64,000 nucleotides of DNA from Gammaproteobacteria bacterium (GTDB taxonomy: Bacteria; Pseudomonadota; Gammaproteobacteria; S012-40). The stretch covers positions 45,537 through 109,536 of the forward strand of contig JAOUHV010000001.1 of NCBI GenBank assembly GCA_029884425.1. The letters run 5' to 3'. The notes beneath the pieces are model-generated. The model saw only the letters and a list, made by a program, of their open reading frames with translations. It made no database searches and had not been told where the DNA came from. Positions 18,480 to 27,201 of the stretch are shown here, piece after piece (position 1 is the stretch's first letter; every line of letters begins with the position of its first letter). The translations under genes and the position numbers were made by a program.

Positions 18480-19070
18480 TTATCTATTGTCGCCCCATAG
18501 CTGTTGCAGGCGCTGATCGCGACCGCAGCGATATCGATAATACTTATAGCGAAGGGGGTTCTTTTGGTAGTAATTCTGGTGATAGCCCTCGGCGGGGTAA
18601 AATTCGCTGGCCGGGGTGATGGCAGTGACGATGGCGGCGGCGAAGGGTTTGTTTTGCTGCAGGGCGTGTTTTGATCTGGTCGCGGCCTGTTTTTGCTCAT
18701 CGTTGAGGTAGAAAATCTCGCTGCGATATTGCGCCCCATGATCGCAGAACTGCTGATTGGGCGTGGTTGGGTCGATGCTGCGCCAGAACTTTTCCAGTAG
18801 CTGGGCGTAGCTGATCTGGTTGGCGTCGTAAATGACTTTCACCGCTTCCACGTGGCCGGTACCGCCGGCGGAAACCTGTTCATAGCTGGGATTTTTCACC
18901 TGGCCGCCGGTGTAGCCGGAGAGCGTTTCTTTGACCCCTTTGATCCTGTCGAAGTCAGACTCCACGCACCAGAAACAGCCGCCGGCGAAAATGGCGGTTT
19001 GTAGATTTTCCTGTGCATGAGCTGTAGCCGTCAGCAACAACAGGCAGAAGAACAGAATGCGTTTAACCAT
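18480..19070 (-). CDS. msrA: Exported peptide-methionine (S)-S-oxide reductase MsrA
   Basis: A 196-residue MsrA with an N-terminal signal peptide (ILFFCLLLLTATAHAQ), so it should act in the periplasm. The catalytic motif GCFWC places Cys32 as nucleophile. A second Cys near residue 183 (YRYRCGRD) can resolve it. The conserved TGGQVKNPSYEQVSAGGTGHVEAV block is clear. It follows msrB with an 8-base overlap, so the two are translated from one message. Together they reduce both epimers of Met sulfoxide. The reductant is not evident; DsbD-type proteins are not in the window. Confidence 0.93.
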   Translation of the reverse strand: MVKRILFFCLLLLTATAHAQENLQTAIFAGGCFWCVESDFDRIKGVKETLSGYTGGQVKNPSYEQVSAGGTGHVEAVKVIYDANQISYAQLLEKFWRSIDPTTPNQQFCDHGAQYRSEIFYLNDEQKQAATRSKHALQQNKPFAAAIVTAITPASEFYPAEGYHQNYYQKNPLRYKYYRYRCGRDQRLQQLWGDNR

Positions 19071-19551
19071 TTTTACCCTCTCCTGCGGCGACGAATTTTA
19101 ACGCCAGGCCGTTATTGCACCAGCGCTGGCCGGTGGGTTGTGGGCCGTCATTAAACACGTGACCTTGATGACCTCCGCAGCGGGCGCAATGGTATTCCGT
19201 ACGCGGGTAAATCAGCTTGAAGTCCCATTGAGTTTCCAGCGTATTCGGCAGATGGGTGAAAAAGCTGGGCCAGCCGGTGCCGCTGTCGTATTTCATGGCG
19301 GCGGTAAACAGCGGCAGATCGCAGCCGGCACAAACGTAGTTGCCATTGCGTTTTTCGTGATTGAGCGGACTGCTGTGGGCGCGTTCGGTGTCGTGCTCGC
19401 GCAGGATGCGGTATTGGTCGGGCGTGAGCCGCTGTTTCCAGTCCCGGTCACTGCGGACAATTTTTTCGATCTGCTGGGCCAGCAGGGTTTTGCTGCACGC
19501 GGCCAGGGCGATCAGGGTGGCAGCTTGGGCTAAAAAGCGTCTTCGGCGCAA
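19063..19551 (-). CDS. msrB: Exported peptide-methionine (R)-S-oxide reductase MsrB
   Basis: A 162-residue MsrB. The N-terminus RRRRFLAQAATLIALAACS combines a twin-arginine-like RRxFL with a lipobox-like LAAC, so it is exported and may be lipid-anchored. Two CxxC pairs (CAGC; CARC) bind Zn. The catalytic Cys is in QRWCNNGLALKF. The TTG start at 19551 has AAGGA seven bases upstream. It is the first gene of the msrB–msrA pair. A second, cytosolic-type MsrB is at 24727–25125. Confidence 0.9.
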   Translation of the reverse strand: MRRRRFLAQAATLIALAACSKTLLAQQIEKIVRSDRDWKQRLTPDQYRILREHDTERAHSSPLNHEKRNGNYVCAGCDLPLFTAAMKYDSGTGWPSFFTHLPNTLETQWDFKLIYPRTEYHCARCGGHQGHVFNDGPQPTGQRWCNNGLALKFVAAGEGKNG

Positions 19552-19718
19552 AGGTTTATCCTTTCAGAAGTGCTATCAGGACAGTTTGACTAACTGCCAC
19601 GGGGTTCGTTCAGCATAGAGAGGCTGACCGACAGTGGCAAGCAAGGTGCAGCCGAGCACGGCGTTTGTGCTGGAAGTTGGGTAGAATAGAACCTCCATCT
19701 TGTTGAACGACGAGTGAT

Positions 19719-20522
19719 ATGTCTGCACAAAATCCCATTGGTGTGTTTGATTCCGGCCTGGGAGGCCTGTCGGTGCTGGCGGCGATACGCCAGTTGTTGC
19801 CGCAGGAATCGTTAATTTATGTGGCGGACAACGCCCATGCGCCCTATGGCGAAAAAAGCGAGCAATACATTTTGAACCGGGTGGATACGGTAGGGGAATA
19901 TTTCCACGCCGCCGGGGTGAAGGCCATGGTGGTTGCGTGCAATACTGCCACCAGCGCGGCAGTGCATGAATTGCGTTCGCGTTACACGGTGCCCATCGTC
20001 GGTATGGAGCCGGCGATTAAGCCGGCGGGCCAGCTGAGTAAATCCGGGGTGATCGGCGTGCTGGCCACGGAACGCACGCTGGTGGGCGAAAAGTTTTCTC
20101 GCCTGGTGGCGCAGCAGGCACCGACGCTGAAGTTCATCCTCCAACCCTGCCCCGGCTGGGTGCAGTTGGTGGAAAGCGGTGATCTGGACAGCGCTGCTGC
20201 CGAGGCGTTGGTGCGCCGCCATCTTGAGCCGGTGCTGGCGGCGGGGGCAGATACCCTGGTGCTGGGGTGTACCCATTACCCATTTTTGCGCCGCAACATC
20301 GCGGCGGTGGCGGGGCCTCAGGTGCAGATTATTGATCCCAACGGCGCAGTTGCGCGCCAGTTGCAGCGGGTGTTGCAGCAGGTGGATGGTCTGGCAGCCG
20401 GGGGCATCGAGGGGGATGTCCGCTATTTCCAGTCGGGTGCAGAGCTGTATTCGCCGCAGGCCATGCAGCGACTGTATGGAGAAACTTTGTATTTTCAACG
20501 GTTGCCCGACGAATTTTGTTAG
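19719..20522 (+). CDS. murI: Glutamate racemase
   Basis: A 267-residue racemase that supplies D-glutamate for peptidoglycan. IGVFDSGLGGLSVL is the N-terminal signature. The two catalytic Cys are Cys74 (ACNTATSAA) and Cys184 (LGCTHYPFL). VADNAHAPYGEKS matches the family substrate loop. The gene is divergent from the msrBA pair. A TAGAAT at 19682 could be its -10 element, without a good -35. Confidence 0.95.
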   Translation: MSAQNPIGVFDSGLGGLSVLAAIRQLLPQESLIYVADNAHAPYGEKSEQYILNRVDTVGEYFHAAGVKAMVVACNTATSAAVHELRSRYTVPIVGMEPAIKPAGQLSKSGVIGVLATERTLVGEKFSRLVAQQAPTLKFILQPCPGWVQLVESGDLDSAAAEALVRRHLEPVLAAGADTLVLGCTHYPFLRRNIAAVAGPQVQIIDPNGAVARQLQRVLQQVDGLAAGGIEGDVRYFQSGAELYSPQAMQRLYGETLYFQRLPDEFC

Positions 20523-20601
20523 CAACCCTGGTATAAAAAGTGGTTGATTGTGGCCGATAAGCAAAGTTAGTATATTAGCAATATCTAATCTGGAGGTGGT
20601 T

Positions 20602-20964
20602 ATGTCGCTGTTTCGTGGTGTGTTGCCGTGGGCGTTGGTACTGGTAGGCTTATTGACGTTGAGCGGATGTTCGGACAACCGGGCCAAAGCCTGGCAAATG
20701 ATCGATGATGGCGCGCTGTTGGTAGACGTGCGCTCCCCAGGCGAATACAACGCTGGCCACCTGCCTGATGCGAAGCTGATTCCGGTCAGTGAAGTGGGCA
20801 GCCGTCTGGCGGAATTTGGTAACGACAAGAATGCGCCCATCGTGGTTTATTGCGCAGCGGGCGTGCGCGCTGGCAAGGCCAAGGATATTTTGGAATCCAA
20901 CGGCTTTACCAATGTGGTGAATGGCGGTGGTTATGAGGATATGATGGCTGCCAAACCGAAGTGA
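20602..20964 (+). CDS. Rhodanese-domain lipoprotein
   Basis: A 120-residue exported rhodanese. The start at 20602 has TGGAGG upstream. The N-terminus is a lipoprotein signal with lipobox LSGC. The domain has LLVDVRSPGEYNAGHLPDAKLIP and the active-site loop CAAGVRAGKA. It is probably membrane-tethered in the periplasm and may handle sulfane sulfur there. It follows murI by about 80 bases and ends at a hairpin terminator. Confidence 0.88.
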   Translation: MSLFRGVLPWALVLVGLLTLSGCSDNRAKAWQMIDDGALLVDVRSPGEYNAGHLPDAKLIPVSEVGSRLAEFGNDKNAPIVVYCAAGVRAGKAKDILESNGFTNVVNGGGYEDMMAAKPK

Positions 20965-20987
20965 TGATCGGATGGATGATCGATTTC

Positions 20988-21010
20988 AGGGCGCGTTAGC
21001 GCCCTTTTTT
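20988..21010 (+). terminator. Terminator after rhodanese lipoprotein
   Basis: AGGGCGC and GCGCCCT pair around GTTA, followed by T5. Confidence 0.85.
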
Positions 21011-21062
21011 GTGGGCGCAGAGCTGGTTATACTGCGACCGAATTCAATGCGGGAGAAGTATT

Positions 21063-21491
21063 TTGAATTACTACGTGATCATTCTAGTGATGTTCAGTTT
21101 GACTGGCGTTGTTCTGACTGTGTGGGGATGGCGGGTGATGAGTCAGGCGCGTCAGCGCAAGACCTGGCCAACGGTTAGCGGCGAAATTGTGGTATCCAGT
21201 CGTGAGCAAGGCGTCATCGATTTGTTTCCCCGGATTGAATACAGCTACGAGATAGAAGGTACGACGCATCAGCAATTGATGGAATTCCCCGACGGTACCC
21301 AGCCTACCCCGGAGTTTTGCCAGGCCTATCTCAAAAAATACCCGCTGGGAGCAGCGGTAACGGTGTATTACCAGCCGGGGAAGCCGGACGTAAGCACCCT
21401 GGAGCCCTCCGAGGAAGGCGACTGGATGATTCTGGCGCTGGGGATATTGCTGACAGTGTTTGGAACCGGATTTGCGTTGTCGGGAAATTAA
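21063..21491 (+). CDS. DUF3592-type membrane protein
   Basis: A 142-residue protein from a TTG start at 21063 with GGAGA upstream. It has one membrane segment at each end (YYVIILVMFSLTGVVLTVWGW; WMILALGILLTVFGTGFAL) and a soluble beta-rich domain between them. That domain contains WPTVSGEIV, IEYSYEIEGT and VTVYYQPGKP, the recurring pattern of DUF3592. Function unknown. Confidence 0.75.
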   Translation: MNYYVIILVMFSLTGVVLTVWGWRVMSQARQRKTWPTVSGEIVVSSREQGVIDLFPRIEYSYEIEGTTHQQLMEFPDGTQPTPEFCQAYLKKYPLGAAVTVYYQPGKPDVSTLEPSEEGDWMILALGILLTVFGTGFALSGN

Positions 21492-21572
21492 CCCGTATTT
21501 ACTGCGGTTCAAATCACATACCGGTTGCCGATACGGGTTCGAGGCGGTTTAACACACTGAGCGAGAACAAGC

Positions 21573-22022
21573 ATGGCAAAAGGGTTTGCGGTTTTGAAGG
21601 AAGATGCCCTGCAACTGGGTAGACTGGATCCGTTTCTCGGCAAAAAAGTGATTGTTGCTGATGACGACTCGTTTATTCGCGAAGCGCTGCGAATGATTCT
21701 GCGGGAAAAGAAAATCGAAATATTGTCAGAAGTGGCCAATGGCCAAAAAGTGCTGGAAGCAGTACGTTACCAGAAGGCCGATTATCTTTTTCTGGACATC
21801 AACATGCCCGGCATGAATGGTCTGGAAGTGTTGAAGCAGTTGGTGGACGAGCAGATCAAGGTGAAGGTGATCATGATCAGCGGTTCAGCCACCAAAGAGG
21901 CGGTAAAAACGGCACTGGAACTGGGTGCAGTAGGCTTTGTGGTCAAACCGTTTAATCCCGCCGCCGTCTACAAAACCCTGGAACGGGCTAATATCGCAGC
22001 CGGTACCAAGCCAGCCCAATAA
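21573..22022 (+). CDS. Single-domain response regulator
   Basis: A 149-residue protein with one CheY-like receiver domain starting at about residue 24 (KKVIVADDDSFIREALR). The phospho-acceptor is Asp75 in FLDINMPGMNG. The conserved Thr/Ser (MISGSA) and Lys (VVKPF) are present, so it should be phosphorylatable. No output domain follows. No kinase is adjacent, so it must act with a partner elsewhere. Its 3' end overlaps the convergent DUF218 gene by 35 bases. Confidence 0.88.
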   Translation: MAKGFAVLKEDALQLGRLDPFLGKKVIVADDDSFIREALRMILREKKIEILSEVANGQKVLEAVRYQKADYLFLDINMPGMNGLEVLKQLVDEQIKVKVIMISGSATKEAVKTALELGAVGFVVKPFNPAAVYKTLERANIAAGTKPAQ

Positions 22023-22749
22023 ATTCGTGCAAGGCGTGGTAACTGATTACCAGCGAGGCGGCCTTGGGTAAAAAATCAGTCAGCTTCAGCGGATTGCTGT
22101 CCATTTCAAACGCCATCGGTGCGGGTAAAACCTGCAATTGTTGCTGTTCAAAAACGCCAACGGCTCTGGGCAAATGCCAAGCGTGGCTGACCAGCATCAC
22201 TCGCTGAATGTGGTCGGGTTCCAGCAGGGCTTGACTGAAAATGGCATTTTCACCGGTGGTGCGTGACTTATCCTCCACCCATTGGGGAGTGACACCGAAC
22301 TGCCCTACCAGCGCTTTTTCCATGAGACGGGCTTCTGCCGGCAGGTTGGGTTTTTCATTGCCGCCGGTCACCAAAATAGGCAGTCCGGTTTGACGATGTA
22401 ATGCTACGCCGTACAGCAACCGGTGCAGGGTGTAGGGGTTGACCGAGCTGCCACCGAATTCGGGGGCGTAGTCCTGTCTTCCACCAGCCAAAATGACAAT
22501 CGCCTGGGGTTGAAACTGATCGATCATCGCCTTATCCAGCACGGGATAAGGTTGTAACGGGCGCATCAGCAGATGCGATACTACCGGCAGGCTCAACAGC
22601 AACAAACTGCAGGTGCCGAACAGCAACAGGCCGCGAGCCAGTTTGGGGCGGCGATAAAACAGCCCGGCACTAAGTGCAAGCACCACCACGATGGAGCCTG
22701 GCGGTAACAGCGTGCTGTTGAACAAGCGGGTCAAGCCTACTTCAAACAT
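21988..22749 (-). CDS. ElyC/SanA/YdcF (DUF218) family envelope protein
   Basis: A 253-residue membrane protein with two N-terminal membrane segments and a DUF218 domain. The domain carries AIVILAGGR, PILVTGGNEKP, SRTTGENAIF and LVSHAWHLPRAV. ElyC and SanA affect envelope integrity and peptidoglycan metabolism; which paralogue this is cannot be told. It starts 13 bases inside the end of the HExxH gene, so the two are probably co-translated. The end overlaps the response-regulator gene. Confidence 0.85.
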   Translation of the reverse strand: MFEVGLTRLFNSTLLPPGSIVVVLALSAGLFYRRPKLARGLLLFGTCSLLLLSLPVVSHLLMRPLQPYPVLDKAMIDQFQPQAIVILAGGRQDYAPEFGGSSVNPYTLHRLLYGVALHRQTGLPILVTGGNEKPNLPAEARLMEKALVGQFGVTPQWVEDKSRTTGENAIFSQALLEPDHIQRVMLVSHAWHLPRAVGVFEQQQLQVLPAPMAFEMDSNPLKLTDFLPKAASLVISYHALHEFIGLAWYRLRY

Positions 22750-23246
22750 GCAGTATCTCTCAGGTCATCGCGGTAGCGCCAACTGGGCTGGCGATGCTGA
22801 TCGACGATGCCATAACGACGCAGCCAGTCGAACGCGTCCTCGGCATCCTGTTCAAACCAGGCGCGGGCCGAGCCCAAACGGAATGAATAGCCCCACTCGT
22901 CCATGTCCAAAAACTGCTCTGCCATGCTGTAGTTCTGCATCTGGTCGCTGAGTAACAGTTGCAGATAGCACACGCCATTTTCCTCGTCATAACCACCGCC
23001 AGCATCGGTGTGCAGTCCTTTGCGTCGCTGGTGGTCCAGGCAGATGTAATGACAGGCTTCGTGCAGAGCAGAATGCACCGGCGTGTCACCGCGCACGTAC
23101 AGGCGGTTGGCGATAATGCCTGCTTCGCTGTCGCCCCAAAAACTGCCGGGGATGGGCTCGCCATCGGCAACGGCGATGACGTCGATGGCATAACGGCCCA
23201 GAACGGCTTGCAGGTCCTGGCGCTGGAGGGCTTGGCAATAGAGCAT
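22737..23246 (-). CDS. Small putative metalloprotease-like protein with HExxH
   Basis: A 169-residue protein that I cannot assign to a named family. It contains HSALHEACHYICLD near residue 60, an HExxH zinc-site motif within a helix, followed by HTDAGGGYDEENGVCYLQLLLSD, which could supply further ligands. No signal peptide or membrane segment is visible. The C-terminal part is Trp- and Arg-rich (EDAFDWLRRYGIV). It overlaps the start of the DUF218 envelope gene, suggesting a shared message. Protease activity is inferred from the motif only. Confidence 0.7.
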   Translation of the reverse strand: MLYCQALQRQDLQAVLGRYAIDVIAVADGEPIPGSFWGDSEAGIIANRLYVRGDTPVHSALHEACHYICLDHQRRKGLHTDAGGGYDEENGVCYLQLLLSDQMQNYSMAEQFLDMDEWGYSFRLGSARAWFEQDAEDAFDWLRRYGIVDQHRQPSWRYRDDLRDTACLK

Positions 23247-23374
23247 GGTGGTCGTATCCGTGAAAAAACCAGGGCCATTATACGTGCCTCACCCTGCCCT
23301 GTCCTCGGCATCCAAGGCTGATGGATTCCTGCTACACTAGCTGGCAACTCGGTTGTGGTAGTGGGAGTAAGCGA

Positions 23375-24232
23375 ATGAGCGTCGTGGCAGACAAAGTGCG
23401 GAAGCGGAAAAAAACCCAGGCGGAACAGGCCGATCGACATGTGTTGTATCAAAAGTCGGTGCAGTCCGCCGATGTTGAAGTGGCGTTTTTCGTTGACCGT
23501 TTTCGCGAGTTGCGCGCCGCTGATCCGTTGACTATGCGCGAAGATTTTTGCGGTACGGCGCTGCTGTGTGTGGAGTGGTGTAAAAGCGATCCGCGTCGCA
23601 CGGCGATCGGTGTTGATTTGTGCCAGGATACGCTGGACTGGGGATTGAAAAATAACGTGTTGCCGGCCGGCAATGACGTGAGCCGTCGCATTAGTCTGTG
23701 CAATGAAAATGTACTGACGGTAAAGCCTGGTCCGCAGGACGTAATTTGCGCGATGAATTTCAGTTTCTGCTGCTTCAAGACCCGGCAGGAACTGTTGACC
23801 TATTTTAAAAATGTCTACGCTGGTTTGAGCGAGCAAGGTCTGCTGTTTCTGGATTTGCTGGGCGGCACGGCAACCATGGATGTTGTCGAAGACGTGCGCG
23901 ATGTCGAAGATGAAGATTTTGTCTACATTTGGGATCAAAGCAGCTTTAACCCGATTGATCACCATTTGCAGTGTCATATCCATTTCGAATTTAGTGATGG
24001 CTCGCGGATGGAGCAGGCGTTCACCTATGATTGGCGCTTGTGGACCATTCCTGAAATTCGCGAACTGTTGCTCGAAGCGGGATTCAGCGACATGAAAGTG
24101 TATTGGGAAGAATTTGCTGAAAATGAAAATGATCCTGACAGCGATTATCTGGTAGGTACAGGTGAATATCAGCCAGTGACGGCGATAGAGCAACAAGAAT
24201 CCTGGTTGGCATATATTGTAGGAATCAAGTAG
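23375..24232 (+). CDS. Class I SAM-dependent methyltransferase
   Basis: A 285-residue methyltransferase starting at ATG 23375 with GGGAG upstream; longer readings from 23321 are less likely. Motif I is unusual, REDFCGTALLCVEW, followed by GVDLCQDTLDWG and an FLDLLGG strand. Homologues with EDFCGTA are widespread but mostly uncharacterised; the substrate is unknown. It leads a tight run with peroxiredoxin, MsrB, a PLP enzyme and a Sel1 protein. Confidence 0.8.
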   Translation: MSVVADKVRKRKKTQAEQADRHVLYQKSVQSADVEVAFFVDRFRELRAADPLTMREDFCGTALLCVEWCKSDPRRTAIGVDLCQDTLDWGLKNNVLPAGNDVSRRISLCNENVLTVKPGPQDVICAMNFSFCCFKTRQELLTYFKNVYAGLSEQGLLFLDLLGGTATMDVVEDVRDVEDEDFVYIWDQSSFNPIDHHLQCHIHFEFSDGSRMEQAFTYDWRLWTIPEIRELLLEAGFSDMKVYWEEFAENENDPDSDYLVGTGEYQPVTAIEQQESWLAYIVGIK

Positions 24233-24241
24233 AGCATAACG

Positions 24242-24730
24242 ATGATTAAAGTGGGTGATAGCTTGCCATCCGTTGCCGTGCAGGTCATGCAGGATGGGAA
24301 AATGCTCAGCAAAGATATAAACGAGCTTTTGGCCGGCAAATGCAGTGTGTTGTTTGGTGTGCCGGGAGCATTTACGCCGACCTGTTCGGAAAAGCATTTG
24401 CCCGGATACCTTGGCGTGCTGTTCGATTTTAAAAAAGCCGGCATTGAACAAGTTGCCTGTATTTCAGTCAATGATGCCTACGTGATGTTGGCATGGGCAA
24501 AAAGTCAAAACATCACCAACGAAATTTTGATGCTGGCCGATGGCAGTGCTGAATTTGCGCACGCAACGGGTTTGCAACTGGATCTGACCAAGCAGGGTTT
24601 TGGCATGCGCTGCGTGCGATTTGCAATGGTGGTACAGGATGGTGTTGTTCGCTTGTTGAATGTTGAAAATGGCGGCGCACTGCAAGTGAGCAAGGCAGAA
24701 GTGGTGTTGGCGGACTGGCGCAAGCAATGA
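24242..24730 (+). CDS. Peroxiredoxin, Prx5/type II
   Basis: A 162-residue Prx5-type peroxiredoxin that reduces H2O2 and organic peroxides in the cytoplasm. The peroxidatic Cys is in [19 protein letters not shown] near residue 48. The conserved Arg is in [11 protein letters not shown]. It starts nine bases after the methyltransferase and overlaps the msrB start by four bases, so the genes are translationally linked. Confidence 0.92.
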   Translation: MIKVGDSLPSVAVQVMQDGKMLSKDINELLAGKCSVLFGVPGAFTPTCSEKHLPGYLGVLFDFKKAGIEQVACISVNDAYVMLAWAKSQNITNEILMLADGSAEFAHATGLQLDLTKQGFGMRCVRFAMVVQDGVVRLLNVENGGALQVSKAEVVLADWRKQ

Positions 24731-25125
24731 CGGATAAAATTAACAAAACCGAACAACAATGGCGTGAGGAGTTATCGCCACAGCAATATTTTGTTTGTCG
24801 ACAAAAAGGCACGGAGCGGCCGTTTTCCGGTGAGCTGTATTTTTGCAAGGATCGTGGTACGTATCATTGTGTTTGTTGTGATGCGGAGTTGTTTTCGTCG
24901 GAGACGAAATATGATTCTGGCAGTGGCTGGCCAAGTTTTTATGATGTGGTGCAATCGGCGGCGGTAAATCAACACACCGATACCAGTCATGGCATGGTGC
25001 GTACCGAAATTACCTGCGCTGCCTGCGATGCGCATCTTGGTCACGTGTTTGACGATGGTCCCGAACCTACGGGTTTGCGTTATTGCGTGAACTCAGCCTC
25101 CTTGCGTTTTCAAGCGACGGAATGA
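24727..25125 (+). CDS. msrB: Cytosolic peptide-methionine (R)-S-oxide reductase MsrB
   Basis: A 132-residue MsrB without signal peptide. Zn-binding pairs are CVCC and CAAC. The catalytic Cys is in [25 protein letters not shown] is the family core. It overlaps the peroxiredoxin gene by four bases and the PLP-enzyme gene by four (ATGA). Together they form an oxidative-damage repair set distinct from the exported MsrA/MsrB pair at 18480–19551. Confidence 0.94.
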   Translation: MTDKINKTEQQWREELSPQQYFVCRQKGTERPFSGELYFCKDRGTYHCVCCDAELFSSETKYDSGSGWPSFYDVVQSAAVNQHTDTSHGMVRTEITCAACDAHLGHVFDDGPEPTGLRYCVNSASLRFQATE

Positions 25126-26054
25126 TTCCAGGACTGACACCACAGTATTCACTCTCGCCCCTGCAGCGTGTTGAGCTGCCCGTATTGCAACAGCGTATCG
25201 AGCTTTTTATTAAACGCGATGACTTGATTCATCCGCAGGTTTCTGGAAACAAGTGGCGCAAGCTCAAATACAATTTGCTTCAAGCCAGGCAAGAAGGTGT
25301 CAGCCGTTTGATGACATTTGGCGGCGGTTATTCCAATCACTTGCACGCATTTGCAGCAGCATGTCGTGCGGCTGGGATTGAAGGCGTGGCGATTGTGCGT
25401 GGCGAGCGGCCCACTAATCTGGGGTCGACTTTGCAGTTTGTGGATGATTGCGGCGTGCATTTGCATTTTGTCAGTCGCGAGGAATATCGCCAGCGAAATG
25501 GTGCCGAGTACGTGCAGCGATTGCAGCGTCAGTTCGCGCCATGCGAATGGATTCCAGAGGGCGGCAGTAATGCGTTGGCGTTGCGTGGCGTGGCGGAAAT
25601 AATCCCGGAGTTACGACAGCAAATGGTCGATGGATTTGATGTGATTGCGACGCCGATAGGCAGTGGTGGAACCCTGGCGGGATTGTTGACGGAATTGCAG
25701 CCTGATCAGCGTGCGCTGGGGGTTTGCGTGCTCAAGGGAGCAGAATATTTGCAACAACAGGTTGAGCAATTGGCGCCGGGAATGGCGGAGCGCTGGCAGA
25801 TCAATCATGATTATCATTTTGGTGGTTATGCCAAATTCAATGATACGCTGTTAACGTTTATGCGTGATTTTCGCTATCAGACAGGTGTAGCGTTGGAGCC
25901 GATTTACACGGCCAAACTGATGTATGGGTTGGTTGATCTGGTGAGCAAAAACTATTTTCCGTCAGGCTGCCGCGTTGTTGCCTTGCACACAGGGGGCATG
26001 CAGGGCCTGGACGGGATGATGCAACGATTTCCAGCAATTCGTGACAAGATATGA
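25122..26054 (+). CDS. PLP-dependent D-cysteine desulfhydrase / ACC deaminase family enzyme
   Basis: A 310-residue fold-type II PLP enzyme. The start at 25122 overlaps the msrB stop (ATGA). The PLP-Lys lies in [15 protein letters not shown], and the phosphate and ring contacts in [16 protein letters not shown] and [14 protein letters not shown]-cysteine desulfhydrase releases sulfide, pyruvate and ammonia; ACC deaminase shares the fold. The sulfur/redox neighbours favour a sulfur-amino-acid substrate, but this is inference. Confidence 0.8.
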   Translation: MIPGLTPQYSLSPLQRVELPVLQQRIELFIKRDDLIHPQVSGNKWRKLKYNLLQARQEGVSRLMTFGGGYSNHLHAFAAACRAAGIEGVAIVRGERPTNLGSTLQFVDDCGVHLHFVSREEYRQRNGAEYVQRLQRQFAPCEWIPEGGSNALALRGVAEIIPELRQQMVDGFDVIATPIGSGGTLAGLLTELQPDQRALGVCVLKGAEYLQQQVEQLAPGMAERWQINHDYHFGGYAKFNDTLLTFMRDFRYQTGVALEPIYTAKLMYGLVDLVSKNYFPSGCRVVALHTGGMQGLDGMMQRFPAIRDKI

Positions 26055-26686
26055 GTACATTTGAAGAAGGTTTGATTGCCTACGAGGCGGGATACATTCG
26101 TGCCGCCATCCAATATTGGACCCAGGCCGCTGAAGCCGGTGATGTGCGTTCACAGTTTAATCTGGGCGTTATATTTGACAATGGCGACCATGTGGAGCCC
26201 AATCCATGGGAAGCAGTGTTGTGGTATCGGCGCGCGGCGGAGCAAGGCTATGCGCCAGCACAATTTAATCTGGCGTTGATGCTGTTGCAGGCACGCGGCA
26301 CAGCGCGCAATCCGGCGGAGGCGGCGCACTGGTATCAGCAGGCAGCGCAGCAGGGGCAGCCGGACGCATTGTTTAATCTGGCGCAAATGTGCGCGGATGG
26401 CGACGGTGTGCGGCAAGACTATGCAGCGGCGGTGCAGTTGTATACGCAGGCAGCAGAACGTGGACACGCTGAGGCCGCCAATAATTTGGGGATTCGTTAC
26501 GCCATGGGCCAGGGCGTGCCACGCGATGATGAGGCGGCCTACATGTGGTTTAACATTGCGGTGGAGCTGGGCGATGCGACGGCGGTTCGCCATCGTGAAC
26601 GTGTGGCGATGCAGTTGAGTGAGCAGCAGATCATGGATGCAGGCAGACGTTCACAGCAGTGGCTGTTACAGCACGGGTTTCGGTAG
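26051..26686 (+). CDS. Sel1-like repeat protein
   Basis: A 211-residue protein built of about five Sel1/TPR-like repeats, each with A-x2-W/L-Y-x2-A-A-E-x-G-x-A-x-A-Q/x-x-N-L. No signal peptide is visible, so it is probably cytosolic, and its job is likely to be protein binding. It overlaps the PLP-enzyme stop by four bases (ATGA), closing the coupled run that begins at 23375. Confidence 0.85.
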   Translation: MSTFEEGLIAYEAGYIRAAIQYWTQAAEAGDVRSQFNLGVIFDNGDHVEPNPWEAVLWYRRAAEQGYAPAQFNLALMLLQARGTARNPAEAAHWYQQAAQQGQPDALFNLAQMCADGDGVRQDYAAAVQLYTQAAERGHAEAANNLGIRYAMGQGVPRDDEAAYMWFNIAVELGDATAVRHRERVAMQLSEQQIMDAGRRSQQWLLQHGFR

Positions 26687-26754
26687 TGGAGCGCGAAATT
26701 GTTTAAACGTCATTGCGTCCACTGTTTTTTGATTGTCGATGACAGGAGCGATCG

Positions 26755-27027
26755 ATGAAGATTTTTGTATTGTTGGTGTGCGCGCTGTTGCTGCTGGGTT
26801 GCAGCGAAGAACAGCAAAACAAGTTAAGCCGTTTGGGAGTGACTTGGCTGGAGGGCGATTACCGGGTGAGTTTTGCTGAAGGTAATCATCTGAAAGTCTG
26901 GGAAGTCCATGGCGGCAAGGTAACGTCCGAACCGGAAAAGGGGTATTACTATTTTTGGGTAGAGGCGAATGGCAAACAAAAATATGTACAAACCCCGATT
27001 GCACGCACTTACATTGAAGAGCTCTAG
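26755..27027 (+). CDS. Small predicted lipoprotein
   Basis: A 90-residue protein with a lipoprotein signal (IFVLLVCALLLLGC; lipobox LLGC, Cys20). The mature part is short and beta-rich (YRVSFAEGNHLKVWEVHGG, GYYYFWVEANGKQKYVQTP). CAGGAG lies eight bases before the start. It is followed nine bases later by a 54-residue membrane protein. Unknown function. Confidence 0.75.
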   Translation: MKIFVLLVCALLLLGCSEEQQNKLSRLGVTWLEGDYRVSFAEGNHLKVWEVHGGKVTSEPEKGYYYFWVEANGKQKYVQTPIARTYIEEL

Positions 27028-27036
27028 GGAGTTGTT

Positions 27037-27201
27037 ATGTACCGTTGGTTAATTATTTCTATCGTGTTGATGTTGGTGATGACGTGGCTGGGTATGCGAT
27101 TTCGCAAGACCAACGTGATGGTGTCGACCGCGCTGTTTACTGCAGCAGTGGTGTTTGCGCTGTTGCTGGTGGGCGCAGGCACCGGCTTGATCGGTGGCTA
27201 G
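27037..27201 (+). CDS. Small two-segment membrane protein (54 aa)
   Basis: A 54-residue protein with two hydrophobic segments (WLIISIVLMLVMTWLGM; VSTALFTAAVVFALLLVGAG) separated by a basic turn (RFRKTN). GGGAG precedes the ATG by six bases. It follows the lipoprotein gene by nine bases in the same direction, and the two probably form a unit. Its stop overlaps the rsmJ stop by four bases (CTAG). Unknown function. Confidence 0.6.
   Translation: MYRWLIISIVLMLVMTWLGMRFRKTNVMVSTALFTAAVVFALLLVGAGTGLIGG

Noticed and set aside
22760..24451. 563-codon open frame on the minus strand
   Set aside because: It runs antisense through the methyltransferase and peroxiredoxin genes and overlaps the HExxH gene; its translation has no family character.
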